A DNA stretch of 64,000 nt from Hungatella sp. (GTDB lineage Bacteria; Bacillota; Clostridia; Lachnospirales; Lachnospiraceae): contig WASS01000012.1 of the NCBI GenBank assembly GCA_009712635.1, positions 30,383-94,382 of the forward strand. Reading direction: 5' to 3'. The notes under the pieces were generated by a model. That model did no database searches. It saw nothing but the letters and a program-made list of their open reading frames with translations, and was not told where the DNA came from. Made by a program: the position numbers and the translations under genes. The first letter of the stretch is position 1; each line of letters starts with the position of its first letter. This document shows positions 1 through 8,213 of this stretch, in pieces.

Positions 1-200
1 GTCTTGGATCCCCTTTTATTAAACTCTGCCATAATCTTTTGAAATTCATCTGGCGGAGGCGCAGGCACAGACGGTGTTAATTCCGGGTGTTTCTGCATAT
101 AATCAAGCAAACGGGCTTCCAGTTTCTCTCTTGAATTATGATTTGTATGAAACAAATAAAAGATGGAACACTTATTGATGGAATCTTTCTTCTGCTCCAC
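1..200 (-). CDS. Hypothetical protein, N-terminal part (clipped by window edge)
   Basis: An open frame runs from a GTG at 200 leftwards off the window with no stop. An AAAGAGG ribosome site lies 7-13 bases upstream. The first 66 residues start (M)EQKKDSINKCSIFYLF, are charged, and contain a proline-rich stretch (PSVPAPPPDEF). I see no signal peptide or membrane segment and do not recognise the family. It is divergent from murG, so the two genes share the upstream region. The gene call is moderately sure because only the first part is visible. Confidence 0.55.
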   Translation of the reverse strand, partial: MEQKKDSINKCSIFYLFHTNHNSREKLEARLLDYMQKHPELTPSVPAPPPDEFQKIMAEFNKRGSK

Positions 201-251
201 GTTTATACCTCTTTATGATTGGTTATCCTTTGGTTCTCATACGCTTTGGGG

Positions 252-282
252 TTGACTTTTTACCGCTAACGTTTACTATAAT
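252..282 (+). promoter_or_regulatory. Candidate sigma-A promoter of murG
   Basis: TTGACT at 252-257 is followed by TACTAT at 274-279 (16-base spacer). An overlapping TATAAT at 277-282 would give a 19-base spacer. The predicted start lies about 20 bases before the murG ribosome site. Same layout as the arsR promoter near 13.28 kb. Confidence 0.55.
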
Positions 283-312
283 AGTATATCGAATTTGGGA
301 GGCAGCTTTTCT

Positions 313-1383
313 ATGAAAAAAATAATATTAACTGGCGGCGGTACTGCCGGTCATGTTACCCCGAACCTGGCTTTAATTCCTTCACTAAAAGAAAAAAACT
401 ATGAGATTCGTTACATCGGTTCCTATCAGGGAATTGAACGAAAATTGATCGAGAATGCCAAGATCCCATATAGCGGTATCTCAACTGGTAAATTCCGAAG
501 ATATTTTGATATCAAAAACTTTACGGATCCTTTCCGTGTAATAAAGGGATTTGGAGAAGCCCTTAAACTGATTAAAAGCTACAAACCTGATGTAGTATTT
601 TCCAAAGGCGGCTTTGTTGCCGTTCCAGTCGTGTTAGCTGCAAAGCATTTAAAAATACCGGTAATCATACATGAATCGGACATGACTCCCGGCCTTGCCA
701 ACCGGATCTGCATTCCGGCTGCTACCCGTGTCTGCTGTAATTTTCCGGAAACACTCAGCTATCTCCCGAAAAATAAGGCTATACTAACCGGTTCCCCTAT
801 TCGGAAAGAACTCTTAGAGGGCGACCGGATGACTGGATTAAAGTATGCCAGGCTAAACGGCAATAAGCCTGTTATACTGATCATCGGAGGCAGCCTTGGT
901 TCTGTAACCGTTAACAACGCCATAAGGGGCATCCTTCCAAAACTATTAAACAATTACCAGATCATACATATCTGCGGAAAGGGCAATCTGGATGAAAGCC
1001 TTGCAGGTGTCCATGGATATGTACAGTACGAATATGTAGATGCCCCTTTGAAACATCTTTTTGCTGCTGCTGACTTAATGATTTCCAGAGCTGGTGCCAA
1101 CGCAATCTGTGAGATACTGGCACTGAGAAAACTTAATATTCTGATTCCCCTTTCCGCTGCTGCCAGCAGAGGTGATCAGATACTAAATGCCAGATCTTTT
1201 TCAAAACAGGGATTCAGTTATCTTCTGGAAGAAGAAAGCTTAAATGGAGACACCTTACTGCAGGCCATTACAGATACCTTTGCTAACCGTCAGACCTATC
1301 TTTCAAAAATGGAAAGCAGCGAACTTCATGATGCCGTTAATACAATTATAGAAATGATAGAGAATCTGGTTTCCAAAAATTAA
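313..1383 (+). CDS. murG: UDP-GlcNAc:lipid I N-acetylglucosaminyltransferase MurG
   Basis: Transfers GlcNAc from UDP-GlcNAc to undecaprenyl-PP-MurNAc-pentapeptide (lipid I to lipid II) at the inner face of the membrane. The protein has 356 residues, the usual length. It shows the N-terminal glycine loop GGGTAGHVTP, the mid-protein GGSLGSVTVNN loop that opens the C-terminal Rossmann domain, and SRAGANAICEIL followed by a Q-x-x-N segment, which is the UDP-GlcNAc site of GT28 enzymes. I start it at ATG 313, 10 bases after GGGAGG. A TTG 18 bases upstream is in frame but overlaps that ribosome site. The gene stands alone rather than in a dcw cluster. It converges on the sigma-factor gene with a 4-base overlap. 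Confidence 0.95.
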   Translation: MKKIILTGGGTAGHVTPNLALIPSLKEKNYEIRYIGSYQGIERKLIENAKIPYSGISTGKFRRYFDIKNFTDPFRVIKGFGEALKLIKSYKPDVVFSKGGFVAVPVVLAAKHLKIPVIIHESDMTPGLANRICIPAATRVCCNFPETLSYLPKNKAILTGSPIRKELLEGDRMTGLKYARLNGNKPVILIIGGSLGSVTVNNAIRGILPKLLNNYQIIHICGKGNLDESLAGVHGYVQYEYVDAPLKHLFAAADLMISRAGANAICEILALRKLNILIPLSAAASRGDQILNARSFSKQGFSYLLEEESLNGDTLLQAITDTFANRQTYLSKMESSELHDAVNTIIEMIENLVSKN

Positions 1384-1925
1384 TCAGTATTATAATTTGG
1401 ACCGAGTATATTCTTTAAGCAGACTCTTGTCCGATAGATCCGGGAACGGCAGACCGTTCCCGGTATTTCAAGCTTCTCACAAATCTCCGGAATCGTCAGC
1501 TGTTCCAGAAAATATAGTACAGCCATCTCCTTCCACTCATCTCTCATATTGGAAATCTCACTGGTGATTTTTAAAACAGACTCTTCCCCAAGAACTACCT
1601 CAAGAGGATCCGTTACCACATACCTTGCGAGCATCGCCATCTCGTTGGATGCATCTTCCTCATCAAGACTTACTTTCTCATAATGACCATTTTTGCGAAG
1701 AGAGTCTATGCATTTGCGTTTTAATATTTTGATCAACATGCTTTTTTTCCGCGTGTCTGACCAGGTTAATGAATAATTCTCAAAATAAGAAATAAATGTC
1801 TCCTGTACCACATCATCAAGTTCCAGATCCGGTACATTCAGTGTTTTAGCTATTCGTCGCAACAGCCCCTGATATTTACCATATATGGACTGAAGCAGCA
1901 GATTTTCATCTTCATGTATGCTCAT
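1380..1925 (-). CDS. ECF-type RNA polymerase sigma-70 factor
   Basis: The 181-residue protein has two sigma regions. Region 2, about residues 12-80, includes LDDVVQETFISYFENY. Region 4, about 120-175, carries a helix-turn-helix around LTIPEICEKLEIPGTVCRSRIYRTR. It would direct RNA polymerase to a small regulon. Its gene is the last of a minus-strand run rhomboid - HIT - sigma with gaps of 17 to 32 bases. No anti-sigma factor is evident next to it, although the rhomboid protease two genes upstream could in principle act in signalling. Start ATG at 1925 follows GAGGGG at 8 bases. The family call is good; the stimulus is unknown. Confidence 0.85.
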   Translation of the reverse strand: MSIHEDENLLLQSIYGKYQGLLRRIAKTLNVPDLELDDVVQETFISYFENYSLTWSDTRKKSMLIKILKRKCIDSLRKNGHYEKVSLDEEDASNEMAMLARYVVTDPLEVVLGEESVLKITSEISNMRDEWKEMAVLYFLEQLTIPEICEKLEIPGTVCRSRIYRTRVCLKNILGPNYNTD

Positions 1926-1942
1926 ATCATATGCCCCTCTGA

Positions 1943-2359
1943 TTACAGGGCGCTCCTGATGGCGGCTCCTGTCTGTGCTAGTTCTTCCGGACTTACCTTA
2001 CCCGGCATCCAAGAAACCATAACAGGACCTTCCTCGTAACGGGGAATCAAATGCACGTGAAAATGAAAAACCGTCTGGCCCGCCTCTTTTCCATTATTCT
2101 GCACTACATTGAACCCGGAGCATCCCAGCGCCTTTTTCATGGCGACTCCTATTTTTGCTGCCAATGGAAGGACCTTTGCTGCCGTTTCTTCATCCAGATC
2201 ACAGATATCTCTGTAATGCTGCTTGGGAAGAATCAGGGCATGCCCTTTGGAAGCTGGTCCTAAATCCAAAATTACACGAAACATGTCATCCTCATAAATT
2301 GTCTCTGAGGGAATACCCCCATTTGCAATTTTACAGAAAATGCAGTCATCTTCTCTCAC
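1943..2359 (-). CDS. HIT-family nucleotide hydrolase/transferase (HinT-like)
   Basis: A 138-residue histidine-triad protein. It starts CIFCKIANGGIPSETIYED, typical of the Fhit/HinT fold with a zinc-binding CxxC near the N-terminus, and ends with the catalytic triad VFHFHVHLIPR. Family members hydrolyse AMP conjugates such as adenosine phosphoramidates in the cytosol. I choose the GTG at 2359 because AAGGAGGT lies 7 bases upstream. The longer frame to an ATG at 2389 would start within the stop region of the rhomboid gene and lacks a good ribosome site. It is in an operon with the rhomboid and sigma genes. Confidence 0.88.
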   Translation of the reverse strand: MREDDCIFCKIANGGIPSETIYEDDMFRVILDLGPASKGHALILPKQHYRDICDLDEETAAKVLPLAAKIGVAMKKALGCSGFNVVQNNGKEAGQTVFHFHVHLIPRYEEGPVMVSWMPGKVSPEELAQTGAAIRSAL

Positions 2360-2391
2360 ACACTCACCTCCTTCCAGCATTTTTTCCAAAT

Positions 2392-3000
2392 TTACCGGCT
2401 GCGACCGTTCCTGGGTCTGCGATATAAAACCACTCCCATTATAATACCTATTATAAGACCTGCAATATGGGCAGCGTTATCAACACCTGTGCTGGTAAAG
2501 CCAAAATACAGAGAGCATAAAATTACCACTACCAATTGGCGGGTGCTTAGGTCCTCCAATTGCCCACGATTAACTGCCACTGCATATAAAAGACCGCCGA
2601 TCACTCCGAAAATGGCACCGGAAGCGCCAGCGGAAACCACATTTCTATATCCGGACAGATTTATAATCATGGAAGCAACATTTGCTCCCACACCACAAAT
2701 CAAATAGAAAAGCAGGTATTTAATATGACCCAGTGCACGTTCCAGATTATCTCCCAGAATGAACAGAATCAGCATGTTGTTCATAATATGATTTATTCCA
2801 AAATGCATGAACGTGGAAGTAATTAACCTGTAATACTCCCCTCTTTCAATAACCAGCGGCGCATACATAGCCCCATGGGAAACCATAAACTGGGTATCCT
2901 CGGTAGATCCATTCATCTCCAGGTATAGAAAATAAATGACATTCACCGCAATGAGACCAATATTGACAAAGGCCTTCTTGCGCCTGCTAAATTCATCCAT
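2392..3000 (-). CDS. Rhomboid family intramembrane serine protease
   Basis: A polytopic membrane protein of 202 residues with six hydrophobic segments. The rhomboid signature is present: GASGAIFG with the presumed nucleophile Ser127, and the paired histidine in AAHIAGL (His178). The HIMNNM segment around residues 71-76 supplies the oxyanion-hole Asn/His. Rhomboids cleave transmembrane substrates within the bilayer. The first hydrophobic segment begins near residue 12, after a basic MDEFSRRKKA start, giving a cytoplasmic N-terminus. First gene of the rhomboid-HIT-sigma run. Substrate unknown. Confidence 0.92.
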   Translation of the reverse strand: MDEFSRRKKAFVNIGLIAVNVIYFLYLEMNGSTEDTQFMVSHGAMYAPLVIERGEYYRLITSTFMHFGINHIMNNMLILFILGDNLERALGHIKYLLFYLICGVGANVASMIINLSGYRNVVSAGASGAIFGVIGGLLYAVAVNRGQLEDLSTRQLVVVILCSLYFGFTSTGVDNAAHIAGLIIGIIMGVVLYRRPRNGRSR

Positions 3001-3052
3001 TGAAGCGCTCCTTCTGAACTATAATATGCTTATTTTATCATAAACTGACAGA

Positions 3053-4351
3053 TTATGTAAATATAAACGCAAAATTTGCGATAAAAATTTCATCTCCCGT
3101 GTTTAATAAAACTGTTTCGTTTGTTTCCAGAAGCCGGCCGTTGACATATGTGCCATTGGTAGAGTTTAAATCACTGATGAAATAATCATTTTCCTCCTTT
3201 TCTATTTTCACATGAATCCGGCTGATAGCTTCTCCATTAAGAACATAATCCACCAATCCCTCCTGCTTGCCTATGAGATAGGGTGTATATGTAATTATTA
3301 TATCCCCGATTCCAGTACTGGCAGATTTAAAAACCCGTACTTGCATGTCTTTTTGACTGTTGGTAAGAAGTACTGTCTGCAAGGATTCTTCTCCTGCTGT
3401 TGATTTAAGCAAAACTGATGATTCCTCCTTGCTCTCATAAAAAGCAGTCTGCCACTCTTCCTGTTCGCTGTCATAACTCCGGTCTTTTGGGGGGCTGTCT
3501 TCCACTGGGTGCTGGCATTGATTTCTGCCTGTTAATTTGAATCCAAATAAAACGGATAATACTCCTGCTGCCATGACTAAATACCAGTATCTTAATATTC
3601 CCTTGTAACCAGCTACACTCCACAACACAGCTGAAAAACCAGTCACTACTACAGACGATATAATAAGCGGTTTCCACAAACCAAAGCCGGTAGTTTTGTT
3701 TTGTGCAGGACTTGAAAATTCCTCAATGACCTGTATTTCCACTTTTTCTGTATTTGTAAATCCGGACTGAGTCTCACACTCCTCCTCTTCCTGCCTTGCT
3801 TCCAACTTATCATTGTGGAGACTAACCAGCTCGGCCAAAGCATCCATACCGTAATTATCCTTTACACTCTCCTGATATAACGCATAAGCCATAACCACGC
3901 ATTCTTTATCCTGATGGTTAATCTTTCCCAAAAGATAACGAAGTAATTCGCTCATTTCAGCTGAGAACTTCCTGTCTCTTCCAGGTATCAGACAGAGAGA
4001 CACAAAAAACTGTTCTGGCTCAATATAGATATATTCCGGTTGTAGAAGTATCTGATCTTCTTTAAGCAGATATGCAGGAAGACGATTAAGAATCTGGGCA
4101 ATCCCAGTACTTAAATTTATAAGTTCCTGTTTATTTATGCTGTGAAACTCTAAAATTCGGCTTAAAGGCTGTTTTGAAGTGATTTCATAATAGAAGTATT
4201 TACGATTATCAATCTGTTTTAATTGGAATTTCAACAAACCACTTATCTTATTTTCTTTGAGCATATTTTCTTCATATCTCTGCATCTGGGCATTATCCTG
4301 CTCTATAATCAAATAATTATGCTTCATCTCCCGTCTATATGTAACAATCAT
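3053..4351 (-). CDS. DUF6382 and FHA domain protein at the end of the Tad operon
   Basis: 432 residues. The N-terminal ~200 residues match the DUF6382 type found beside Lachnospiraceae Tad genes. Two hydrophobic segments lie at about 228-268. The C-terminal ~80 residues form a forkhead-associated domain with RIHVKIEKEEN, ISDLNSTNGTYVNG and a closing FIFT strand. FHA domains bind phosphothreonine, so the protein may couple Ser/Thr kinase signalling to pilus assembly at the membrane. It starts 1 base after the upstream TadE-like gene, so it is co-translated with the pilus operon. The ribosome site AGGAGG before ATG 4351 is strong. Partner and phosphorylated ligand are unknown. Confidence 0.85.
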   Translation of the reverse strand: MIVTYRREMKHNYLIIEQDNAQMQRYEENMLKENKISGLLKFQLKQIDNRKYFYYEITSKQPLSRILEFHSINKQELINLSTGIAQILNRLPAYLLKEDQILLQPEYIYIEPEQFFVSLCLIPGRDRKFSAEMSELLRYLLGKINHQDKECVVMAYALYQESVKDNYGMDALAELVSLHNDKLEARQEEEECETQSGFTNTEKVEIQVIEEFSSPAQNKTTGFGLWKPLIISSVVVTGFSAVLWSVAGYKGILRYWYLVMAAGVLSVLFGFKLTGRNQCQHPVEDSPPKDRSYDSEQEEWQTAFYESKEESSVLLKSTAGEESLQTVLLTNSQKDMQVRVFKSASTGIGDIIITYTPYLIGKQEGLVDYVLNGEAISRIHVKIEKEENDYFISDLNSTNGTYVNGRLLETNETVLLNTGDEIFIANFAFIFT

Positions 4352-4352
4352 A

Positions 4353-4742
4353 TCATTCCTCCTGACTGATCAGTGTCAGCTTTCTTAAAAAATTTTCAGG
4401 ATCAAATACTTGTTGTTCCAATTCAAGCTTCCATCTGCCGCCTGCACCTGTACCCTTAATCCGCTTTCCTGTAAGCAAATTTCCTGATAAATTTAATTCA
4501 AATTGATATTCCTTCCATGAAAATGGGGTTCCAGCCCTGTAAACTGCCCAATTTGCAGCATCACCAGTCGGCTCTGTCTCATTGTGCCTTAATCTCTGCA
4601 CTGATTCAGCAAGTGCCATAGCCCCTGCCACCTCATCTCTCAGGCGATACGCAGACTGAATGGATATCATAAGAGAGAATAATATGACAGCCATAACAAA
4701 GGCGGCTTCTACCGTATAACTTCCGTTAAAGCGCTTGTTCAT
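4353..4742 (-). CDS. TadE-like minor pseudopilin (short)
   Basis: 129 residues starting MNKRFNGSYTVEAAFVMAV. A Gly-Ser/Thr-x-x-Glu-Ala prepilin-type cleavage site precedes one hydrophobic helix, as in TadE/TadF pseudopilins. The remainder is a small soluble domain that would lie outside the membrane. It overlaps the preceding prepilin-peptidase gene by 4 bases, which fits processing by that peptidase. Likely a minor pilin that starts or caps the Tad pilus. Little else is conserved, so the exact role is inferred from context. Confidence 0.75.
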   Translation of the reverse strand: MNKRFNGSYTVEAAFVMAVILFSLMISIQSAYRLRDEVAGAMALAESVQRLRHNETEPTGDAANWAVYRAGTPFSWKEYQFELNLSGNLLTGKRIKGTGAGGRWKLELEQQVFDPENFLRKLTLISQEE

Positions 4743-5170
4743 CTTATCACCATGATTAGCCAGACTGGAACCAGAAACGGAATAAATGGGATTCTCTCTT
4801 TTCCCACATCAATTCCTTTTACCCGGTTTAACAGAAAGAACAGACCGCAGAAAATACCGCTTAAACTTAAGCCATAGAAAAATAATATCAGATTGGACTG
4901 CACAGGCAAAAACAAACCGCTTATTATAAAAAAGCAGCCATCCCCGGTGCCCACTGACTCCTTTGATAATTTACTTACTGCTAATAAAGCAAGACCAATC
5001 AGACAGCCAGTAAACTTAAAACAATCCTCTCTCTTTAATAAACACAACACAATTCCTGCAGCCCCACCGCTTAAAAGGAGCCAGATACTGATACTTTTCT
5101 TTCTCCCATCTTCCCAGGCTGCTGCCAGAAGAAACATACCAAAAACAATATAATTTAATTGTTCAACCAT
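4739..5170 (-). CDS. A24 prepilin peptidase (second of two in the operon)
   Basis: A 143-residue membrane aspartyl protease. Both catalytic aspartates of the A24 family are recognisable: WEDGRKKSI near the N-terminus and GTGDGCFF in the middle, with five or six hydrophobic helices. It removes leader peptides from prepilins at the cytoplasmic membrane face. I start at ATG 5170, 7 bases after AAGGAGG. A longer frame to 5206 begins inside the upstream gene. The operon has another A24 enzyme as its first gene, so the two may be specialised for Flp pilin and for TadE-like pseudopilins. Confidence 0.85.
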   Translation of the reverse strand: MVEQLNYIVFGMFLLAAAWEDGRKKSISIWLLLSGGAAGIVLCLLKREDCFKFTGCLIGLALLAVSKLSKESVGTGDGCFFIISGLFLPVQSNLILFFYGLSLSGIFCGLFFLLNRVKGIDVGKERIPFIPFLVPVWLIMVIR

Positions 5171-5180
5171 TATTGCCTCC

Positions 5181-6104
5181 TTACTGAGAACAATAAGAAC
5201 AAGCACCTAAATGAATCACTTCCGATATAGGAACAAGTCTCACATATGCCGTAATTGCACTGCATTCTCTACTGTTGTGGAATTTTTCACCTGACGGCAT
5301 GATATAGACAATACTGCCTTCTCTTTCCAGACTGCTGCACCTGCTGCAGGGTTTGTATATCCCTCCGCCAGTATTACGAATACTCTCCAGATCCGTTTCA
5401 TTCACTGCCTTTATATGATTGAATAAATAATGACAGGTTCTTTTTTTGTGATATCTGGTGCTGTCTCTTCCTACATAAACCATCTCTTCCATAGCGCCTG
5501 ACTCTTCCTCATAGAGCAGTGTATTACCAATCCACGCTCTCCGGAAACATCGGGCGGACATTGGAACACTTTTCAGCCCTAAAACAGGAAATGGAAGACG
5601 GATCCGATAATCCATAATCAAATCAATGGTTTCTTTATCTTTCAAAACAGAGGATCTTAAAAAAGATACAGATTCAGCATCCTGGTATACTTCATACTTT
5701 CCCATTTTCATTCTTACATATAGAAGAATACTCTGTTCTGTTATTCCCTCCACAAAACCATCCGGCAGTTCATTTAATCCCGCTGCACTTAAATCTTCGC
5801 CTCTCTTTAACTCTTTTAAAGCTGATACATACTGACTTAACTCTTCTCCTGTAATCTCAAGCGCAGTCTGAATCTTTCTTCCGTCATTTAAAAGTTTCAT
5901 TGGCGTCATCAGTATTATTACTGCAAACAGAAAAAGAGGAAGTGCCATAGCTGCTTCGATTGTCAGACTGCCTGGTTTGGTTTGAAAGGAGGCGGATAAT
6001 AATACCCTTTTTGCAGAGATGTTTTTTCTTATCAAGGGGAAATGTACCTGGAGAGTAACCTTTGCTTTACAAATGATTTTTATTAACTCTCTGAAAAAGG
6101 GCAT
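5181..6104 (-). CDS. TadE-like pseudopilin with duplicated Cys/His domain
   Basis: 307 residues. A basic N-terminus of ~45 residues leads to GSLTIEAAMALPLFLFAVII, a prepilin-type site plus one membrane helix, as in TadE. The C-terminal ~90 residues hold two copies of an aromatic-H-x4-C ... C-x2-C unit: one starting YHKKRTC and ending CSRC, the other starting FHNSREC and ending CSYC. Such units normally bind zinc or form disulfides. They would be outside the membrane if the helix orientation is that of TadE. AAGGAGG precedes ATG 6104. The duplicated C-terminal unit is unusual for TadE proteins and may be an adhesive or cap domain. Confidence 0.8.
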   Translation of the reverse strand: MPFFRELIKIICKAKVTLQVHFPLIRKNISAKRVLLSASFQTKPGSLTIEAAMALPLFLFAVIILMTPMKLLNDGRKIQTALEITGEELSQYVSALKELKRGEDLSAAGLNELPDGFVEGITEQSILLYVRMKMGKYEVYQDAESVSFLRSSVLKDKETIDLIMDYRIRLPFPVLGLKSVPMSARCFRRAWIGNTLLYEEESGAMEEMVYVGRDSTRYHKKRTCHYLFNHIKAVNETDLESIRNTGGGIYKPCSRCSSLEREGSIVYIMPSGEKFHNSRECSAITAYVRLVPISEVIHLGACSYCSQ

Positions 6105-6123
6105 AATTATTCGCCTCCTTATC

Positions 6124-8013
6124 CTAATATGCTTTTTCTGTCCGAACCTCTATTGGATAAACAGGTTCCAGCACTCCGAAAAAGAAATGCTGCCCACGCC
6201 CTTTTCCCTGAATCTCTGCCCCATATACACAATGAGTCATGCGAAACTCAGTATCGGTTGTCCGAAGATTCATCTGAATGGCATCCATAAGCCTGTAATA
6301 CTGCCGGGTGCTATGAGAGAGAAATAGAAGCAATTTTAAATAGCCGGTATAATTAACACCGTTATTGTCACTTCCCTCACCTTCAAACGACCCACTGCTT
6401 CCTGAATCCAGCAAGCCCTGAAGTGAAAGCCTCCAGTTATCCTTTGACTTGATAAATGCAACCTTTTCACCCTGTAACAGCCGTCTGACATCCATAATGG
6501 CTTCTCCCATTGCCCAGATACTCATAACAAAGAAAGCCACCAGTCCCGTAAGAGGGGCAGTTCCTGTCACTCCGGTTATCATGCCTGCCAAAGCTTCTGC
6601 TTCTTTTCTTTTTTCCTGATCCATTAAAATATGTACCAGATTGAGACCTTCCCTAATGGCCAAAACATCTGTTACAGCCTTTGAAAAATTTTTCTCATCA
6701 CTATTCATCCCTCCGATTAAATATTCCAGCTCATATTTAACCGCCTTATCTTCTTCTGATAAAAAACTGGTAAGAAAACGTCCACAGTATTCCTCAAATA
6801 AAATTCGGTCTGTCAAACCATCAATTTCACCCTGTTCCTCTGAATAAATCAGAGATGGAAACGAGTTAAGATCAAGCTGCCCTTTCGATATCTGTGTCCC
6901 CTCTGGAAGCACAAGACTCATAAGACCATTTCGCACAAGACTCTCCACCTTTTCTAAAATCTTTTCTTTCTGAGGATCTTTTACACCATTATTATAGGTA
7001 AGCATAGAAATATGGATTTCACACCAGATATCCCTGACAGAACCCCATAACTCAGATAAATCTGGTCCATCATCATCGTCATCTGAACTGCTTTCCCATT
7101 CATCAATTATTTGTTCCACTTCCAACGCCCGGTCTTTTGAACGTTCTATTATGTTCTTACTATTAATAGCCTCTGCGGCAAGTGCTTCGACTTCTTTTCG
7201 CCTTTCTCCATCCTGTCTCACATAAGAATCAAACCAATCGGTATCACTGTTTAATGTTATCTGGATTGGATAGCTTAACTGATCCATTTCTTCTGTTTTT
7301 TTACTTTTTGTCAGTTGCAATTGAACATATAAGTCATCTGCAATATTCCCATAAGATTTTACAAGGGCCGGTATACGATCCGTCTCTTTCTCCAATTCAA
7401 TCGCTTTTCTTATAAATTCCTGTCCATTGTAATTGCTCAAATATGAATTTGCCTCATTCCAGATGTATTTCTGCTTTTCTAAGGAACTATTAATTTCTTC
7501 AATCACATGCTCCAGACGCACTGCTTCTTTTGTATGTTCCCCATATGATCTGGAGAGATCTTTTACAACAGCAGCTTCCTTAAGATCAGCAAGCATTGTA
7601 ACGGCTCCTGCCTCATCAGGTATGTGATCAAAAATTCCATACTTCATATAATCCAGGACCTCCTGCTTCATATATTTCCCACCGGCACTGGTAATGAGGT
7701 CACGATGTAACACATTGGCCCCCTCTATATTCACACCATACCAGCCAGAATGCTCCATATATGGTGCTATATACTCCTGCCATTTTTGTTCCAGATCATT
7801 CCCGCTTTTATCTTCCAGAAGAAAAATCCGGTACTTATCCCACGCCTCTCTGTGATATCTGCTAAATACAGAATCCATTGCGGAATCCGCAGCAATTTTT
7901 AAATACCATCTTGTTCCTGCAGTCCGTGCGGACTCTAAAAGTCCGCACATTAAACTGACAATGCATAAAAGGGTTAAACTTAGAAATACCGTTATATGAC
8001 CATTGTTGTGCAT
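6124..8013 (-). CDS. DUF5702 domain protein of the Tad locus (TadG-like role)
   Basis: 629 residues. The N-terminus NGHITVFLSLTLLCIVSL followed by an ESART segment is the DUF5702 hallmark: one hydrophobic helix then a long extracytoplasmic region rich in coiled coil. A second hydrophobic segment lies at about residues 480-500 (LTGLVAFFVMSIWAM). An acidic Asp/Ser run (SSSDDDDDG) sits near residue 312. The start codon overlaps the stop region of the Flp1 pilin gene by 1 base, with GAGG just upstream. DUF5702 proteins sit in Clostridia Tad operons where TadG is found in Proteobacteria. The biochemical role is not established. Confidence 0.85.
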   Translation of the reverse strand: MHNNGHITVFLSLTLLCIVSLMCGLLESARTAGTRWYLKIAADSAMDSVFSRYHREAWDKYRIFLLEDKSGNDLEQKWQEYIAPYMEHSGWYGVNIEGANVLHRDLITSAGGKYMKQEVLDYMKYGIFDHIPDEAGAVTMLADLKEAAVVKDLSRSYGEHTKEAVRLEHVIEEINSSLEKQKYIWNEANSYLSNYNGQEFIRKAIELEKETDRIPALVKSYGNIADDLYVQLQLTKSKKTEEMDQLSYPIQITLNSDTDWFDSYVRQDGERRKEVEALAAEAINSKNIIERSKDRALEVEQIIDEWESSSDDDDDGPDLSELWGSVRDIWCEIHISMLTYNNGVKDPQKEKILEKVESLVRNGLMSLVLPEGTQISKGQLDLNSFPSLIYSEEQGEIDGLTDRILFEEYCGRFLTSFLSEEDKAVKYELEYLIGGMNSDEKNFSKAVTDVLAIREGLNLVHILMDQEKRKEAEALAGMITGVTGTAPLTGLVAFFVMSIWAMGEAIMDVRRLLQGEKVAFIKSKDNWRLSLQGLLDSGSSGSFEGEGSDNNGVNYTGYLKLLLFLSHSTRQYYRLMDAIQMNLRTTDTEFRMTHCVYGAEIQGKGRGQHFFFGVLEPVYPIEVRTEKAY

Positions 8014-8198
8014 TAATACACCTCTTTCGACTGCTTATTAATCTCCTCGAAAATGCCATCCAGCAATTTCTTGATATTGGTTTTAAAAATAATAACAAGA
8101 CCAATTAAAACTACCAGAATTAATACAATCTCAATAACCCCTACTCCATCTTCTTCTTTTATAAAATCTTGAATCTGCTCTTTCATTATTAAAGCCAT
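8013..8198 (-). CDS. Flp1-family type IVb pilin
   Basis: A 61-residue prepilin, the presumed major subunit of the Tad pilus. The short leader ends in EEDGVGVIEIVLILVVLIGL, with the cleavage Gly before V/I and the Glu at mature position 5 that is typical of type IV pilins. A hydrophobic helix and a charged amphipathic tail (KKLLDGIFEEINKQSKE) follow. Start ATG 8198 is 7 bases after AGGAGG. It lies between the TadC-like gene (15-base gap) and the DUF5702 gene. Confidence 0.92.
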   Translation of the reverse strand: MALIMKEQIQDFIKEEDGVGVIEIVLILVVLIGLVIIFKTNIKKLLDGIFEEINKQSKEVY

Positions 8199-8213
8199 AA
8201 TATCACCTCCTCT

